Shown here: piece after piece, positions 1-9,137 of the stretch | Numbering within the stretch: the first letter of the stretch is position 1 | Layout of the letters: each line of letters begins with the position of its first letter | Assembly: GCF_007744675.1 (NCBI RefSeq) | Contig: NZ_CP036269.1 | Span: 1,751,501-1,815,500, forward strand | Direction of reading: 5' to 3' | DNA: 64,000 nt | Source of the DNA: Gimesia alba | GTDB taxonomy: Bacteria > Planctomycetota > Planctomycetia > Planctomycetales > Planctomycetaceae | Translations under genes and position numbers: made by a program | Notes under the pieces: model-generated | What the model saw: the letters and a program-made list of their open reading frames with translations, nothing else | Database searches by the model: none | Told to the model about the DNA's origin: nothing

Positions 1-603
1 GCAGAGTTTTGATCCATTCAGCGCGCTTTTGGCAGCTCAATGAGTTTTGTAAATGAGACTCCATGAGAACCCGATCCGGGTACTCAATTGTGAAGTGCTC
101 CTCATTGAAAACATTGGCCCCACATCTCAAAAAGTTGAACAAAGTGTTTTTGCTAACCGTTTAAGGTGTACACGTTGTGGTTGCTGTCAGCGCGATGCCT
201 TGGCACTGGAAAATCCGGGTCGAGTTCGTTCCCGGTATTTTCCCAGATGCCATCAAAAACATATGTTGCAATTTGGCAACAACGGTAATTGATCTGACTT
301 TTTAAATGATCTGAGAAATGCTGGATCGGTAGAATCGCAACAATCGAAACTGAGGGGGATCGTGCTGAAGTGATCTCCCTCCTTTTAGCGAATTTCGATA
401 TTGCTCAAGAGTACAGAGGCTAATACCAAGGTCGAGGAGTCGACAGGTGGTGTACTCAGTTCAGAGTGTTGTTTTGAGCAAGTGGACCTGGCGCGCATTT
501 TTCAATCGCTTGAATGCCTTGTGGCAGTCTGGTTTCACATGAGATTCAGAGGTGGTATCCAAGCGATGAAAAGTAGTTTGCTTCGCGGATAATGGCGGTA
601 GAA
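1..603. other. Gene-free segment left of putA
   Basis: No coding region is convincing here. The longest plus-strand open stretches (53-292, 79 codons, with a CTRCGCC cysteine cluster; 401-592, 63 codons) have no recognisable domain and no good ribosome binding site. The segment lies downstream of the minus-strand putA gene and may hold the end of a unit outside the window. Confidence 0.5.
352..386 (+). terminator. Possible weak intrinsic terminator
   Basis: GAGGGGGATC at 352-361 pairs with GATCTCCCTC at 372-381 (one G-U pair) across a 10-base loop, followed by CTTTTAG. The T-run is short, so this may be only a chance hairpin; it would end a plus-strand transcript entering from the left. Confidence 0.3.
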
Positions 604-3600
604 CTATTCTTCGGCTTTCTCGCTGGTCGCTGTGGGAGCAAAGCCGCGGCGCATGGTATTTTCGGTGACGTTGACTGGAACGACAAACTGGAGCAGGTAA
701 TCCGGGCCTCCCGTTTTGCTGCCGATACCAGACATTTTAAAGCCGCCGAACGGATGACGTTCGACCATCGCTCCGGTGATGCCTCGGTTGAGATAGATGT
801 TACCGGCTACCAGTTCCATCTTCGCTTTCTGCAGATGCGCGGGGCTGCGGCTGAAGATGCCCGCGGTGAGTGCGTAAGGCGTGTCATTGGCGATTGAAAT
901 CGCTTCTTCAAAGTCTTCTGCTTTCATCACCGCCAGCACAGGACCGAAAATTTCTTCCTGAGCAATCTGACAACTAGAGTCCACATCAGTGAAAATGTGG
1001 GGGCCGACGAAATGGCCTTCCTCGTCGAGTTCTGAAGTATCACAGGCCAAAGCAAGAGTGGCTTCCTCTTTGCCGATTTCAATGTATTCCAGAATTTTCT
1101 GTTTGGCGTCTTCATCAATCACGGGACCGACAATTGTGCCGGGATCTTCGGCAGGACCAATTTTCAAACTTTTGGTCGCTTCTACGAGACGATTCACAAA
1201 TACGTCATGAATGGATTCGAGCACGATGACGCGCGAACAGGCAGAGCATTTCTGGCCGGCATAGTTGAATGCGGAATGAATGACTCCCAGGACGGCTTCA
1301 TCGAGGTCGGCGTCATCGTCGACGATGATTGCATTTTTACCCCCCATTTCGGCGATGACCCGTTTGACCATCTTCTGGCGAATGTCGGTTTCCGAAGCCG
1401 TTTCATTGATCGACAGACCAACATTCCGCGAGCCGGTGAAGGTGATCATTTCCACGTCAGGACTGCCAACTAATTCGGGGCCGACTTCTTCACCGATCCC
1501 GGGCAGGAAGTTCACAACGCCATCGGGAATACCGGATTCGTGTATCAGGTCCATCAGTTTGGCGGCGACGATGGAAGACTGCTCAGCCGGTTTCATCACG
1601 ACCGTATTTCCGGTGACTAACGCGGCGGCTGTCATACCGGTCAAAATCGCCAGCGGGAAGTTCCAGGGCGCGATCACCGCGACCGTTCCACGGGGACGAT
1701 AGAAGTAAACGTTTTCTTCGCCAGGAACGTCGCAGTTCAGGGGCTCTGCCATTTTGCGCATCTGGTCGGCGTAATACATGCAGAAGTCAATGGCTTCCGC
1801 GACATCGCCGTCCGCTTCTTCCCAGGGCTTCCCACACTCATAAACCATCCAGGCGGCCAGTTCAAATCGCTTGCGACGCATGTTGGCGGCGATCAATTCC
1901 AGGTATTCGGATCGGTACTGCGGTTCGGTTTTCGACCAAGCAGGAAATGCCCGGCGAGCAGCATCAATGGCGTCGATCGCATCGTCGGCAGAGGCGGATG
2001 AAACGACTCCCAGCGATTCGGAAAAGTGTGATGGATTGCGCGAGGTGATGGTGGCTTTGGTATCGATGGCACGTCCGTTGATTAAGAGCGGGTATTCTTT
2101 ACCAAACTGATCAGAGACCGATTCCAGAGCTTCCTGCATCCGGGTGCGGGATTCTTCCAGGCTGAAGTCAATCAACGGTTCATTCTGGAAGCCACTTGGT
2201 TCTTCAGAATCTTTCTTCACGGTTGATTTCTTGGCGTGGTCGGACGGGTTCATCATCAAAGTCTCCAGGTTGACGTGCTCGGTAAAGCTTTGTCGAAGGA
2301 AAGAGTCGTTAGAAGTGTTTTCCAGCAATCGTCTGACCAGATAGGCCATGCCGGGAATGAGTTCGCCGAACGGCGTGTAAATGCGGACGCGGTGTCCCAT
2401 TTCTACAAAGACCTGTGCCTGTTCTTTCCCCATGCCATACAGCATCTGGATTTCATAAGCAGAAGGGGGAATATCCAGTTCATGTGCGACGGCGATGGCA
2501 TGTGCCAGGCTGCGCATGTTATGGCTGCCGAAGGCGGGCCGCAGCCATTGGTGATTTTGCAAAAGCGTTTGTGTCAGTTTTTCAAAGTTGGCATCCGATT
2601 CCCATTTTTCCTGAAACACGGGGATCGGCCAGTGATGATACTGAGATGTGATCGTTTCATAATCCCAGTAAGCGCCTTTGACGAGTCTGACCCAGACGGG
2701 CGTTTTTCGTTTCTTGGCCCATTTTAAGAGGTCCGTCAGGTCTTGTTCAGCTGCCGGCTGATAGGCCTGGATGACAATACCAACGTTATCAAAGTCGCAG
2801 AATTCCTTTTCCATCAAAGTCTGTTTGAAGATTTCCAGCGTCAATGGTTTATAAGAGTTCTGCTCCATATCAACGTGCAGGTAGGCATCGTACTTCATGG
2901 CACTTCGCAGCAGTGTTCTCAAACGCGGCTGGACCGCAGCCATTGTGCCGACCGGATCTGTAGGCTTGAACTGGCTGCAGAGCGCCGACAGTTTGATGGA
3001 AACGTTGGTTCTGGGAAGATGTCCCTGATTATCCCAGTCGAGTTGTACGTTTTCTGACCATTTTTTGACGCGGGGTGCCAGGCCTTTGATCAGATCCAGA
3101 TAGGATTGCAGATACGCCTCGGCTTCCGCTTCGCTAATGACGGCTTCCCCCAGCAGGTCGAGCGTGTAGGCAAAGTTTTCATTTCTGAGCCGATCGACAG
3201 TGCGATGCACTTCTTCCACTGTGGACCCGGCGATAAAACGGCTGGCCATCCGACGTGCATTGGAGCGGGCGTTCAATGCCAGGGCACGCCCCAGCACGGA
3301 ATTCGGCTGTGATAATTCCAGACCGATCCGGGCCGCCCAGGGAAGATGCTTGCGGACATCTTCGAAGTATTCCTGCAGGTGCCTGACAATGGATTCATGC
3401 GAGCGGAGCATCGGCAATACGTCCACAAAACGGAACATTTGCACTTTGACCGATTCGTCAGCCATCGCCCAGGAGAGAATCCGATCATCCCACCAGCGTT
3501 TTTCGAACATGGTGGGCTCGCGACGTTCCAGCAGACCCCAAATCTGCTGGCCGAGCTCCTGTGTTCGCTGTTCAAATTTTTGATTCAGGCTTGAAGACGC

Positions 3601-3615
3601 TTTTTTTCGTGCCAC
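604..3615 (-). CDS. putA: Bifunctional proline dehydrogenase / L-glutamate gamma-semialdehyde dehydrogenase
   Basis: This enzyme oxidises proline to pyrroline-5-carboxylate with FAD and then the hydrolysed semialdehyde to glutamate with NAD. The 1003-residue length fits a short PutA. The PRODH barrel spans roughly residues 115-430, with VRLVKGAYWDYE near residue 305 and a YLVRRLLENTSNDSF segment carrying the substrate-binding arginines. The aldehyde dehydrogenase half spans about 520-985, with PWNFPLA, FTGSRNVG and the catalytic Cys in GQKCSACS near residue 790. There is no N-terminal DNA-binding domain, so it should not be a self-repressor like enterobacterial PutA. The start MARKKASS was chosen because the PRODH leader begins there. 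It stands alone, divergent from the molybdenum hydroxylase genes. Confidence 0.96.
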   Translation of the reverse strand: MARKKASSSLNQKFEQRTQELGQQIWGLLERREPTMFEKRWWDDRILSWAMADESVKVQMFRFVDVLPMLRSHESIVRHLQEYFEDVRKHLPWAARIGLELSQPNSVLGRALALNARSNARRMASRFIAGSTVEEVHRTVDRLRNENFAYTLDLLGEAVISEAEAEAYLQSYLDLIKGLAPRVKKWSENVQLDWDNQGHLPRTNVSIKLSALCSQFKPTDPVGTMAAVQPRLRTLLRSAMKYDAYLHVDMEQNSYKPLTLEIFKQTLMEKEFCDFDNVGIVIQAYQPAAEQDLTDLLKWAKKRKTPVWVRLVKGAYWDYETITSQYHHWPIPVFQEKWESDANFEKLTQTLLQNHQWLRPAFGSHNMRSLAHAIAVAHELDIPPSAYEIQMLYGMGKEQAQVFVEMGHRVRIYTPFGELIPGMAYLVRRLLENTSNDSFLRQSFTEHVNLETLMMNPSDHAKKSTVKKDSEEPSGFQNEPLIDFSLEESRTRMQEALESVSDQFGKEYPLLINGRAIDTKATITSRNPSHFSESLGVVSSASADDAIDAIDAARRAFPAWSKTEPQYRSEYLELIAANMRRKRFELAAWMVYECGKPWEEADGDVAEAIDFCMYYADQMRKMAEPLNCDVPGEENVYFYRPRGTVAVIAPWNFPLAILTGMTAAALVTGNTVVMKPAEQSSIVAAKLMDLIHESGIPDGVVNFLPGIGEEVGPELVGSPDVEMITFTGSRNVGLSINETASETDIRQKMVKRVIAEMGGKNAIIVDDDADLDEAVLGVIHSAFNYAGQKCSACSRVIVLESIHDVFVNRLVEATKSLKIGPAEDPGTIVGPVIDEDAKQKILEYIEIGKEEATLALACDTSELDEEGHFVGPHIFTDVDSSCQIAQEEIFGPVLAVMKAEDFEEAISIANDTPYALTAGIFSRSPAHLQKAKMELVAGNIYLNRGITGAMVERHPFGGFKMSGIGSKTGGPDYLLQFVVPVNVTENTMRRGFAPTATSEKAEE

Positions 3616-4113
3616 TTATGTAACCTGCCTCTGAGTGCAGTCTGCACTTTCTGTATTCCAATTAGGTTTTGTCTGAGTCCACAGGCCAAGGGAGTTTAAT
3701 GGATAAACGGCTTTGATTACTGACATCCTGTCACTCATTGTCTTACGAAAACACTCGATCGAGTGTTGGGTTAGCCTCTTGATAAATGGGCCGCTGGCAA
3801 CCCCTTTTTTTTCTGTATGTTGTTGACTGGGAAGCAGATTAACAAATCTGAATAGACGAGGTAAGTGTTGAGGGGAAGTCAATCAGAACTTTTCTGGTCT
3901 CACAGGTGAGAATCAGACTTGTCAGCATGGTGTGAAGCTTTATTCTTAAGGAAATTATAAAAATAGGAAATACGGTGTTTCTTCATCTTTGGTTGCATTG
4001 ATGTTACCACACCGGTGATTGATAATAGAGCTTCAGTGAAACTGGATCAATGATCTGAGATTCGCTCGCGAATGGATGATGATCAAGACAATTTGGAGAG
4101 GGATGAACCTGCT
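3616..4113. other. Divergent intergenic region, putA / molybdenum hydroxylase operon
   Basis: About 500 bases without a convincing gene. An 88-codon minus-strand frame (3616-3882) abuts putA but has no domain and ends exactly at the putA start, so it is probably leader. The stretch around 3940-4020 is AT-rich and probably carries promoters for both directions, but no clear -35/-10 pair can be assigned. Confidence 0.5.
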
Positions 4114-4983
4114 ATGCGAGACTTTGACTATGAAGCCCCCACTTCAGTGGCTGATGCCGTTGGCCTGTTAGCCAAGAGTAATGGAAGTGCCCGCCCGCTG
4201 GCGGGGGGAACCGATCTAATCGATCATGTGCGAACAGGCAGGTTGTCTGCGGATCTGATTGTCGATTTGAAGAAAATCCCGGAACTGATGGTGCTGGAAC
4301 TGAATGACGAAGGTCTCAGGTTGGGTGCCGCTGTCCCCTGTTACCAGATTTACGAACATCCAGGAATTATCGAAAAATATTCAGCGATTGCCGACAGCAG
4401 CAATATTATTGGCGGGATGCAGATTCAAAACCGGGCCAGTGTCGGGGGAAACCTGGCGAATGCCGGTGCCGCCGCCGATTCAACGCCGGCTTTAATCGCT
4501 TTGGATGCGACCGTGGTGATTTCCGGGCCCTCCGGCACCAAAGAGGTTCCCGTCGATCAATTCTGTACCGGCCCAGGTCAAAACATTCTGGAACCGGGCG
4601 AGATTATTGTCGAACTCAAATTTCCTCCGCGTCCGCCACACAGTGGCTCGCATTATCGCCGGTTTATTCCCCGTAACGAGATGGATATTGCCGTGGTCGG
4701 CGTGGGTGCATCCGTGATATTGGATGAGAGTGGTGAAAACTTTGTCTCTGCCCGCATCGGTCTGGGGGCGGTTGCCGCCAAGCCATTTTATGCAGAGGAA
4801 GCCAGTGCGGCGCTCGCCGGTCAGCCGGTGAATGACGAAACCATTCAGAAGGCGGCTGCCGCTGCGAAAGCCGTTGTGCATCCGATTACCGATATGCGGG
4901 GGACCCAGGAGTTTCGAACTCATGTGACCGGCGTCTTAACCGAACGTGTGATTAAAAAAGCGGTCGAACGTGCTCGCGGATGA
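4114..4983 (+). CDS. Molybdenum hydroxylase FAD-binding subunit (CoxM/XdhB-like)
   Basis: This is the FAD subunit of a xanthine dehydrogenase-family enzyme, passing electrons from the 2Fe-2S subunit to the final acceptor. The product MRDFDYEAPTSVADAV has the family start, the AGGTDLI FAD motif and the GGNLANAGAAADSTPAL segment matching the second FAD-binding signature. At 289 residues it has normal family length. A start at 4072 is possible, but 4114 is preferred because homologues begin at this point and GGAGAGGG lies about 11 bases upstream. It is first in an operon with the FeS subunit (5054), the Mo subunit (5560) and a MoaD-like gene (7873). Substrate is unknown. Confidence 0.92.
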   Translation: MRDFDYEAPTSVADAVGLLAKSNGSARPLAGGTDLIDHVRTGRLSADLIVDLKKIPELMVLELNDEGLRLGAAVPCYQIYEHPGIIEKYSAIADSSNIIGGMQIQNRASVGGNLANAGAAADSTPALIALDATVVISGPSGTKEVPVDQFCTGPGQNILEPGEIIVELKFPPRPPHSGSHYRRFIPRNEMDIAVVGVGASVILDESGENFVSARIGLGAVAAKPFYAEEASAALAGQPVNDETIQKAAAAAKAVVHPITDMRGTQEFRTHVTGVLTERVIKKAVERARG

Positions 4984-5053
4984 TTCAGCGTTTTATCGGA
5001 TGAATCTCTCAATAATTGAAACAAAATCAGATTTTTTTAATAAGGACTTTTCA

Positions 5054-5560
5054 ATGGCGAAGAAACGGATCGTAACCGCGACTATCAACGGCCGTGAAGA
5101 GGAGTTCCTCTGCCAGCCCCGGCAGACATTACTCGAAATATTACGTAATACCCTGAACCTGACCGGTGCCAAAGAAGGCTGCTCGAACGGAAACTGTGGT
5201 GCCTGCTCAGTGGTTGTAGATGGCAAAGCCGTCAATAGCTGTATGGTGCTGGGAGTGGAAATGGAAGGCGCCGACATCGAAACCATCGAAGGTCTGGCAC
5301 CCGGCGATGGTTTGGATCCCCTGCAGGAAGCCTTTCTGGAAAACGCGGCTTTGCAGTGCGGAATCTGTACTCCAGGTTATATCATGGCAGCCAAAGCGTT
5401 TCTGGATGAGAATCCCAACCCGACCGAAGAAGAAATTCGTTTCTCGATGGCGGGCAATCTGTGTCGCTGCACCGGCTATGACAAAATTGTACGTGCGATT
5501 CAGCAGGCGGCTGAACAACGGGCAGGACAATCGGCTTCATGTGAAAAGGAGACTGTCTAA
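5054..5560 (+). CDS. Molybdenum hydroxylase 2Fe-2S subunit (CoxS/XdhC-like)
   Basis: A 168-residue iron-sulfur subunit. The plant-ferredoxin cluster is ligated by CSNGNCGAC plus a Cys 12 residues later (C-x4-C-x2-C-x11-C). The second, helical cluster is ligated by CGICTPG and CRCTGYDKI. It transfers electrons from the Mo cofactor to the FAD subunit. The start at 5054 is set by TAAGGA 8 bases upstream; an open frame extends back to 4970 and into the FAD gene but lacks homology. Its stop overlaps the start of the Mo subunit gene (TAATG at 5558-5562), implying translational coupling. Confidence 0.95.
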   Translation: MAKKRIVTATINGREEEFLCQPRQTLLEILRNTLNLTGAKEGCSNGNCGACSVVVDGKAVNSCMVLGVEMEGADIETIEGLAPGDGLDPLQEAFLENAALQCGICTPGYIMAAKAFLDENPNPTEEEIRFSMAGNLCRCTGYDKIVRAIQQAAEQRAGQSASCEKETV

Positions 5561-7854
5561 TGGCGACCATTGATGAAACCAAAGCAGCAGAAGGAAGTGA
5601 CGAGGCCCCCAAATACAAAGTGATCGGCACCCGTCCCATTCGTCACGACGGTGCTGACAAAGTCACAGGCCGTGCGTTGTATGGTGCGGACATTAAAGTC
5701 AAAGGCATGATTTACGGCGCGATTCTACGCAGTCCACATGCGCACGCGAATATCAAGTCGATTGATATCTCGAAGGCGGAAGCATTACCGGGCGTGCGTG
5801 CGGTTGCCACCAGTTCGGATCTACCAGAGCCCGGCGACAAAATTGCCGAACTGGGTGAAGGGTCGGTTGTTCTGAACCATCTCAGCAGCAATAACCTGGC
5901 ACGCACCAAAGTGCTGTATAAAGGGCACGCCGTTGCTGCGGTCGCCGCGGATAATCTGCATATTGCCCAGGAAGCGGCCAGCCTGATCGAAGTTGAATAT
6001 GAAGTTCTGCCTCCGGTTTTGGATGTGCTGAAAGCAATGGAAGATTCGGCCCCCGTTTTAAATCCGGATGTGCGGACAGAAGAAGCCTCCACCGGTGAGA
6101 AGGGCGACAAGCCAAGCAATATCGCCAAGCACATCGTTTTTGAAAAAGGGGATCTCGAAAAGGGATTCGCCGAAGCGGAACATATTGTCGAGCGGGAGTT
6201 CCGCACAGCGACCGTGCATCAGGGATATATCGAGCCGCACGTCGCGACCGCACTCTGGAACAACGATGGACAGATTACCGTCTGGACGTCGACCCAGGGA
6301 ACGTTTTCTGTTCGTCAGCAAGTTGCCGAATTACTGGATGTGCCTCTGGCACGTGTGAAAGTCGTTCCTGCGGAAATTGGGGGCGGGTTTGGAGGCAAGA
6401 TCTCTGTTTATCTGGCACCCGTGGCTGCGGTGTTGTCGCGTAAATCAGGGGCGCCCGTGCAACTGGTGATGGACCGGGCCGACGTTCTAGAGGCATCAGG
6501 CCCCACTCCCGCGTCTGCGATCAAAATCAAAATGGGCGTTGATGCCGATGGGCGTATCACCGCCGCCGATGCCTGGATGGCGTATGAAGCAGGCGGCTAT
6601 CCCGGTTCACCAATCGGGGCCGGGGCGATGTGCGTTTTTTCCTGCTATGACATTCCCAATGGGCGCGTAGAAGGGTTTGACGTTTGCGTCAATAAGCCGC
6701 GAACCAACGCGTATCGCGCACCGGGGGCAACGAATGCTGCCTTCGCAACCGAAACAGTGGTGGACGAGCTTTGTGAAATACTGGGCATGGAACCGGTTGA
6801 CTTTCGTTTGCTGAATGCCGCGAAAGAAGGAACACGCCGCATTGACGGCGTAACGTATCCCCGCATCGGTCTGGTGGAAACACTGGAAGCCATCAAAAAC
6901 AGCGAACATTACAAGACGCCGCTGACCGGAAAAAATCAGGGCCGGGGTATTGGCTCCGGTTTCTGGTTCAATGCCGGGCTGAAGTCGGCTGTGACGGCGA
7001 CAGTCAACTCAGATGGTTCGGTTGGTCTGCTGGAAGGTTCGACTGATATTGGTGGTTCCCGTACCGCGATCGCGATGCAGTTTGCCGAAACACTAGGATT
7101 AACGGCCGAAGACATCAAGCCAGCTGTGGTCGATACCGACAGTGTCGGTTACACCGACGTGACCGGCGGCAGCCGCGTGACGTATGCGACAGGTTGGGCC
7201 GCTTATGAAGCCGCCAAAGACTTGCAGCGACAGATTGTCGCCCGAGCGGCTGAGCTATGGGAAGTTGATCCGGAGCAAGTCTCCTACGAAGACGGTTCCG
7301 TCATCGGGCCGGATAAGTCGATGACTTTTAAAGAAATCGCCATCGAATTATCTCTGACAGGTGAGCCGTTGGTTGGGCGTGGTGTATCCAATCACAACGA
7401 ACCAGGCGGCGCGTTTGGCACCCATCTGGTCGATGTGGAAGTGGACCCCGATACCGGGAAAGTGGATATTTTGCGTTACACGGCCGCCCAGGATTGTGGA
7501 ACGGCGATTCACCCGTCCTATGTTGAAGGACAGATTCAGGGGGGCGCCGTACAGGGAATTGGCTGGGGCTTGAACGAAGAATACTGGTATGACGAAGAAG
7601 GTAGTATGCGGAATGCGAACTTCCTCGATTACCGGATTCCCACCTGCTATGACCTGCCGATGATTGATGCGATTATCGTGGAAGTGCCTAACCCAGGTCA
7701 TCCCTATGGCGTGCGTGGCGTGGGAGAAGTTCCCATCGTACCACCGCCGGCTGCTCTGGAAGCAGCAATTCACAATGCCGTTGGCGTGCGGTTGTATGAA
7801 CTGCCGATGTCGCCACCACGCGTGCTGCACGAGCTGTTGAAAAAAGAGTCTTGA
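5560..7854 (+). CDS. Molybdenum hydroxylase large, molybdopterin-binding subunit
   Basis: A 764-residue catalytic subunit of the xanthine dehydrogenase/aldehyde oxidase superfamily. Visible features are GTRPIRHDGADKVTG at the N-terminus, the cofactor loop EIGGGFGGK, AYRAPGATNAAFATE, and the C-terminal VRGVGEVPIVPPPAA segment that carries the catalytic Glu. The AYRAPG loop differs from the AYRCSF of aerobic CO dehydrogenase, so a CO substrate is unlikely. The substrate is probably an aldehyde, purine or aromatic N-heterocycle; the sequence does not decide. No Tat signal is seen, so a cytoplasmic location is likely. Confidence 0.93.
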   Translation: MATIDETKAAEGSDEAPKYKVIGTRPIRHDGADKVTGRALYGADIKVKGMIYGAILRSPHAHANIKSIDISKAEALPGVRAVATSSDLPEPGDKIAELGEGSVVLNHLSSNNLARTKVLYKGHAVAAVAADNLHIAQEAASLIEVEYEVLPPVLDVLKAMEDSAPVLNPDVRTEEASTGEKGDKPSNIAKHIVFEKGDLEKGFAEAEHIVEREFRTATVHQGYIEPHVATALWNNDGQITVWTSTQGTFSVRQQVAELLDVPLARVKVVPAEIGGGFGGKISVYLAPVAAVLSRKSGAPVQLVMDRADVLEASGPTPASAIKIKMGVDADGRITAADAWMAYEAGGYPGSPIGAGAMCVFSCYDIPNGRVEGFDVCVNKPRTNAYRAPGATNAAFATETVVDELCEILGMEPVDFRLLNAAKEGTRRIDGVTYPRIGLVETLEAIKNSEHYKTPLTGKNQGRGIGSGFWFNAGLKSAVTATVNSDGSVGLLEGSTDIGGSRTAIAMQFAETLGLTAEDIKPAVVDTDSVGYTDVTGGSRVTYATGWAAYEAAKDLQRQIVARAAELWEVDPEQVSYEDGSVIGPDKSMTFKEIAIELSLTGEPLVGRGVSNHNEPGGAFGTHLVDVEVDPDTGKVDILRYTAAQDCGTAIHPSYVEGQIQGGAVQGIGWGLNEEYWYDEEGSMRNANFLDYRIPTCYDLPMIDAIIVEVPNPGHPYGVRGVGEVPIVPPPAALEAAIHNAVGVRLYELPMSPPRVLHELLKKES

Positions 7855-7872
7855 TCAGGAGTTGAACCGAGT

Positions 7873-8136
7873 ATGCCTCGTCTGTTTATTCCCCCCTTGC
7901 TCAGACCGTTTTGTGAGGGAGAGGAAGAAGTAAATGTGGAAGGGGCCACCGTACTGGAAGCGGTTCAATCTCTGGATCAACAGTTTCCGGGTGTACTAGA
8001 CCATCTCTGCCCTGAGGGAAAACTCAGGGCAGGGATGGCTGTCACAGTCGATCAAAATGTGACTCCCCGCGGCCTCGCACAAAAAGTCTCCCCCGAAAGT
8101 GAAATTCACTTTCTGCCCGCCATTGGCGGTGGATAA
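7873..8136 (+). CDS. MoaD/ThiS-family sulfur carrier protein
   Basis: An 87-residue protein with ubiquitin-like sulfur-carrier character and the diagnostic C-terminal Gly-Gly (FLPAIGGG). In MoaD the C-terminal glycine is thiocarboxylated to donate sulfur for molybdopterin synthesis. It lies 18 bases behind the Mo-subunit gene, with AGGAG just upstream, so it is almost certainly co-transcribed. This suggests a carrier dedicated to, or dosed with, this enzyme. A ThiS-like or other sulfur-transfer role cannot be excluded. Confidence 0.8.
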   Translation: MPRLFIPPLLRPFCEGEEEVNVEGATVLEAVQSLDQQFPGVLDHLCPEGKLRAGMAVTVDQNVTPRGLAQKVSPESEIHFLPAIGGG

Positions 8137-8153
8137 GTTTTTAGAGCATCACC

Positions 8154-8343
8154 GGGTGGCTCCGAATGTAATTCGGAGTTGTCGTGAGACAACAGGATGT
8201 GTCAGTGTACCCGATCTTTGGTGAAAGGGCGGGCCTGATTTTCTTTTTTGATTAAGATTTGGTGTGCTTTCTTCTGACTCGTATGATTAAACTGCGACCT
8301 CCTGCTCGCTTCGCTCGGACCGAATTACATTCGGTCCCACCCC
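8154..8343 (+). repeat. REP-like composite repeat, copy A (left of RAYT)
   Basis: About 190 bp made of three hairpins: CTCCGAAT/ATTCGGAG (8160-8178, loop GTA), TTGTC/GACAA (8179-8192) and GGACCGAAT/ATTCGGTCC (8317-8337, loop TAC). The last is preceded by CCTGCTCGCTTCGCTC. It is a near-identical direct copy of 8925-9113 in both ends and middle, and the two bracket the transposase gene. Confidence 0.85.
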
Positions 8344-8401
8344 TTTTGAGTTTCTGAAAAGAAAAACTCGCAGTGAACATTCTGTTTGCTATTATTGAGT
8401 G

Positions 8402-8914
8402 ATGAGCAAACGACGCATCTTCGATGATCAGAGATATGTCCATTTTATTACGTTTTCCTGTTTTGGAAATCGCAGGTGTCTGGATCATGACGATGCAAAA
8501 AAACGTGTTTTAGGAACACTGAATCATGAGCTGACAAGGCATAATGAAGTCTGTGTTGGTTTCGTGATTATGCCCGATCACGTTCACTGTCTGATCTGGT
8601 TTCAAGAACTTGGTAAACTGAGTGTGTTCATGAGAGATTGGAAGCGGAGTTCGAGTCGTTCAATCAAATTGTTCATTCAACATCAAAGCCAGTACGCAGG
8701 AACCTTTGCAAAAGAAGACCCCATTTGGCAGAAACGCTATTATTCTTTTGAAATTGAGTCGGAATATAAGATCGAAGAAAAATTAAACTACATGCACATG
8801 AACCCCGTCAGAAAAGGATTGGTGAATAGCATCACAGAATGGGCATGGAGCTCGGCGCGTCATTACGAATTAAGTAAATCAGTGGGTGTACCAATCAGCT
8901 GGCCAAAGATTTAA
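8402..8914 (+). CDS. REP-associated tyrosine transposase (RAYT, Y1/HUH family)
   Basis: A 170-residue single-domain HUH nuclease. The metal-binding HxH is seen as PDHVHCLIW (His60, His62), and the likely nucleophile Tyr lies in KLNYMHMNPVRKG near residue 130. Such proteins cut and join single-stranded DNA at REP hairpins and are domesticated relatives of IS200/IS605 transposases. The ATG at 8402 is used; a GTG lies one codon upstream. It is framed by two direct ~190 bp repeats of the type RAYTs recognise. It has no second transposase gene or accessory protein. Whether it is active cannot be told from sequence, but the frame is intact. Confidence 0.9.
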   Translation: MSKRRIFDDQRYVHFITFSCFGNRRCLDHDDAKKRVLGTLNHELTRHNEVCVGFVIMPDHVHCLIWFQELGKLSVFMRDWKRSSSRSIKLFIQHQSQYAGTFAKEDPIWQKRYYSFEIESEYKIEEKLNYMHMNPVRKGLVNSITEWAWSSARHYELSKSVGVPISWPKI

Positions 8915-8924
8915 AAACGTATCT

Positions 8925-9113
8925 GGGTGGCTCCGAATGAAATTCGGAGTTGTCGCGAGACAACAGGAGGTCGCAGTGTACCCGATCTATAGTGAAAGGG
9001 TGGGCCTGATTTTCTTTGTTGATTGAAATTTAGTGTGTTCTTATCTGATTTGTGCGATTGAGCTGCAACCTCCTGCTCGCTTCGCTCAGACCGAATTGCA
9101 TTCGGTCCCACCC
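8925..9113 (+). repeat. REP-like composite repeat, copy B (right of RAYT)
   Basis: Direct copy of 8154-8343. Hairpins are CTCCGAAT/ATTCGGAG with loop GAA (8931-8949), TTGTC/GACAA, and GACCGAAT/ATTCGGTC with loop TGC near 9089-9107. The loops differ from copy A while the stems are kept. It begins 10 bases after the RAYT stop codon. Confidence 0.85.
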
Positions 9114-9137
9114 GGGGATGTTTTTTGCCTGCGAATG

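Noticed and set aside
53..292. 79-codon open frame with a CTRCGCC cysteine cluster
   Set aside because: No domain, no ribosome binding site and ordinary chance length.
3616..3882. 88-codon minus-strand frame directly before putA
   Set aside because: No homology seen; composition is unlike neighbours and it ends exactly at the putA start, so it is more likely leader sequence.
5560..7854. Aerobic carbon monoxide dehydrogenase (CoxL)
   Set aside because: The Mo-subunit loop reads AYRAPG and lacks the AYRCSF motif of form I CoxL.
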